From assembly GCF_900078755.1 (NCBI RefSeq), contig NZ_FKIH01000063.1: DNA of 5,386 bases. One strand, written 5' to 3'. The DNA comes from Ichthyocystis sparus. Lineage in GTDB: Bacteria; Pseudomonadota; Gammaproteobacteria; Burkholderiales; 2013Ark19i. The notes beneath the pieces were generated by a model that searched no databases, was not told the origin of the DNA, and was given only the letters and a program-made list of their open reading frames with translations. The translations under genes and the position numbers were made by a program. Shown here one piece after another: positions 4,798 through 5,386 of the stretch (position 1 is the stretch's first letter; each line of letters begins with the position of its first letter).

Positions 4798-5386
4798 GTG
4801 TTACATGGTAGTGGTAGTAGTACTCTAAGTGATAATGAGTTTGTTTTTCCGGATAGTACGTGTACTGGAAGCAGCTACTCTGAAGGAAGCAGTTCCACAG
4901 ATCTGGTTGGTATGTTAGGTAAGTGCTTGTCAAGTGGCAGTCATTCTATTTGTGAATGTGATGGTGAATGTGTTAGTAACGTAAAAGTGCAGTCATCTGA
5001 TCTACCAAGTTTATATGGTGATTCTTCTTTAAGGGCTGATGTTCTTCGTAGTTTTTTTTGTGGTGGCTACGGTATTGGCAGAGATGCAATTGATTCAAGT
5101 AGTATACTTGATGAATTGGGTCTAAGTGATATGGGTTCAGAAAATTGTGAAAGTCCAGAAGGTTGTATTGCCGAGGTAGGAAATTATGCTGGAAAAGTGG
5201 AAGGTAGTATTTCTGAAATTGGCCCAGATCTATCTGTTGGTATTGAAAGTAGAGATGATTGCACTTTTGTAAGTTTAGGTTGTGGTAGTCCATCAAGTGA
5301 TTTGCTTCCAGCTGATAGTGCTTTTTATACTACTAGAGAAAGTGATGCCGTTACATTTGGAGGGGCGGTCAGGTATGGTGGTGCAG
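4798..5386 (+). CDS. Hypothetical acidic Ser/Gly/Cys-rich protein (partial, runs off right edge)
   Basis: I do not recognise a family. The frame is open for 196 codons from GTG at 4798 to the window end, so the true length is unknown. GTG is the first usable start after an in-frame TGA at 4780-4782 and has AAAGGA 7 nt upstream. An ATG at codon 39 is a possible later start. Composition is striking: about 38 Ser (19%), mostly AGT codons, abundant Gly, about 30 Asp/Glu against only about 9 Lys/Arg, and ten Cys (22, 43, 52, 54, 58, 88, 117, 123, 155, 162), including a CECDGEC cluster at 52-58. There is no signal peptide, membrane helix or exact internal repeat in this part. Its composition resembles the small plus-strand protein at 2111-2524, although I cannot align the two. 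A large surface or secreted protein is possible but unproven. The long open frame, start signals and codon pattern support a real gene. Confidence 0.65.
   Translation, partial: MLHGSGSSTLSDNEFVFPDSTCTGSSYSEGSSSTDLVGMLGKCLSSGSHSICECDGECVSNVKVQSSDLPSLYGDSSLRADVLRSFFCGGYGIGRDAIDSSSILDELGLSDMGSENCESPEGCIAEVGNYAGKVEGSISEIGPDLSVGIESRDDCTFVSLGCGSPSSDLLPADSAFYTTRESDAVTFGGAVRYGGA

Noticed and set aside
4973..5296. Minus-strand frame of 107 codons opposite the Ser-rich gene.
   Set aside because: It is a mirror of the AGT/GAT/GGT-rich plus-strand frame (giving His/Asn/Leu/Tyr/Gln-rich sequence) and has no plausible start signal.
1..5386. Search for CRISPR arrays, insertion sequences, tRNA or rRNA genes.
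   Set aside because: No regularly spaced repeats, transposase motifs, terminal inverted repeats or RNA signatures were found by reading both strands.

Overview
This is an AT-rich bacterial window (about 40% GC, judged by eye). It is dominated by minus-strand genes for thiamine (vitamin B1) salvage plus a metal exporter. Two unrecognised plus-strand reading frames are interspersed. Protein motifs point to a proteobacterium. The cation diffusion facilitator (CDF) protein resembles, from memory, the betaproteobacterial / MMT-like CDF branch. Low GC, long gaps and odd Ser/Cys-rich lineage-specific proteins would suit a host-associated bacterium, but no marker gene here fixes the taxon.

Layout, left to right. 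(1) Positions 1-1904, minus strand, is a tight thiE-thiM-thiD cluster, transcribed from right to left: thiE (1904->1290), 8 nt gap, thiM (1281->433), 26 nt gap, thiD (406->window edge, 3' end missing). (2) Positions 1905-2110 form a divergent intergenic region with small palindromes. (3) Positions 2111-2524, plus strand, hold a small Cys-rich protein with one membrane segment at its C-terminus, product unknown. (4) Positions 2540-3196, minus strand, hold tenA (thiaminase II), convergent with the previous gene and only 15 nt away. (5) Positions 3197-3320 are an intergenic stretch with short repeats. (6) Positions 3321-4229, minus strand, hold a complete CDF cation efflux protein. (7) Positions 4230-4797 hold no supportable gene; the only clear structure is a 9-bp perfect inverted repeat. 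(8) From 4798 to the right edge, plus strand, is the N-terminal part of a strongly acidic Ser/Gly/Cys-rich protein of unknown function, starting at GTG behind a good Shine-Dalgarno sequence.

How the genes fit together. TenA (with its catalytic Cys) releases hydroxymethylpyrimidine (HMP) from degraded thiamine. ThiD phosphorylates HMP twice to HMP-PP. ThiM phosphorylates the thiazole alcohol to HET-P. ThiE joins the two into thiamine monophosphate. The window thus holds both salvage arms and the joining step. No de novo gene (thiC, thiG, thiS, thiH/thiO) and no thiL is seen here, and I find no TPP riboswitch signature upstream of thiE or tenA. The two plus-strand proteins are the only material I cannot explain, and are the best candidates for something undescribed, but I see no direct evidence of a novel system.
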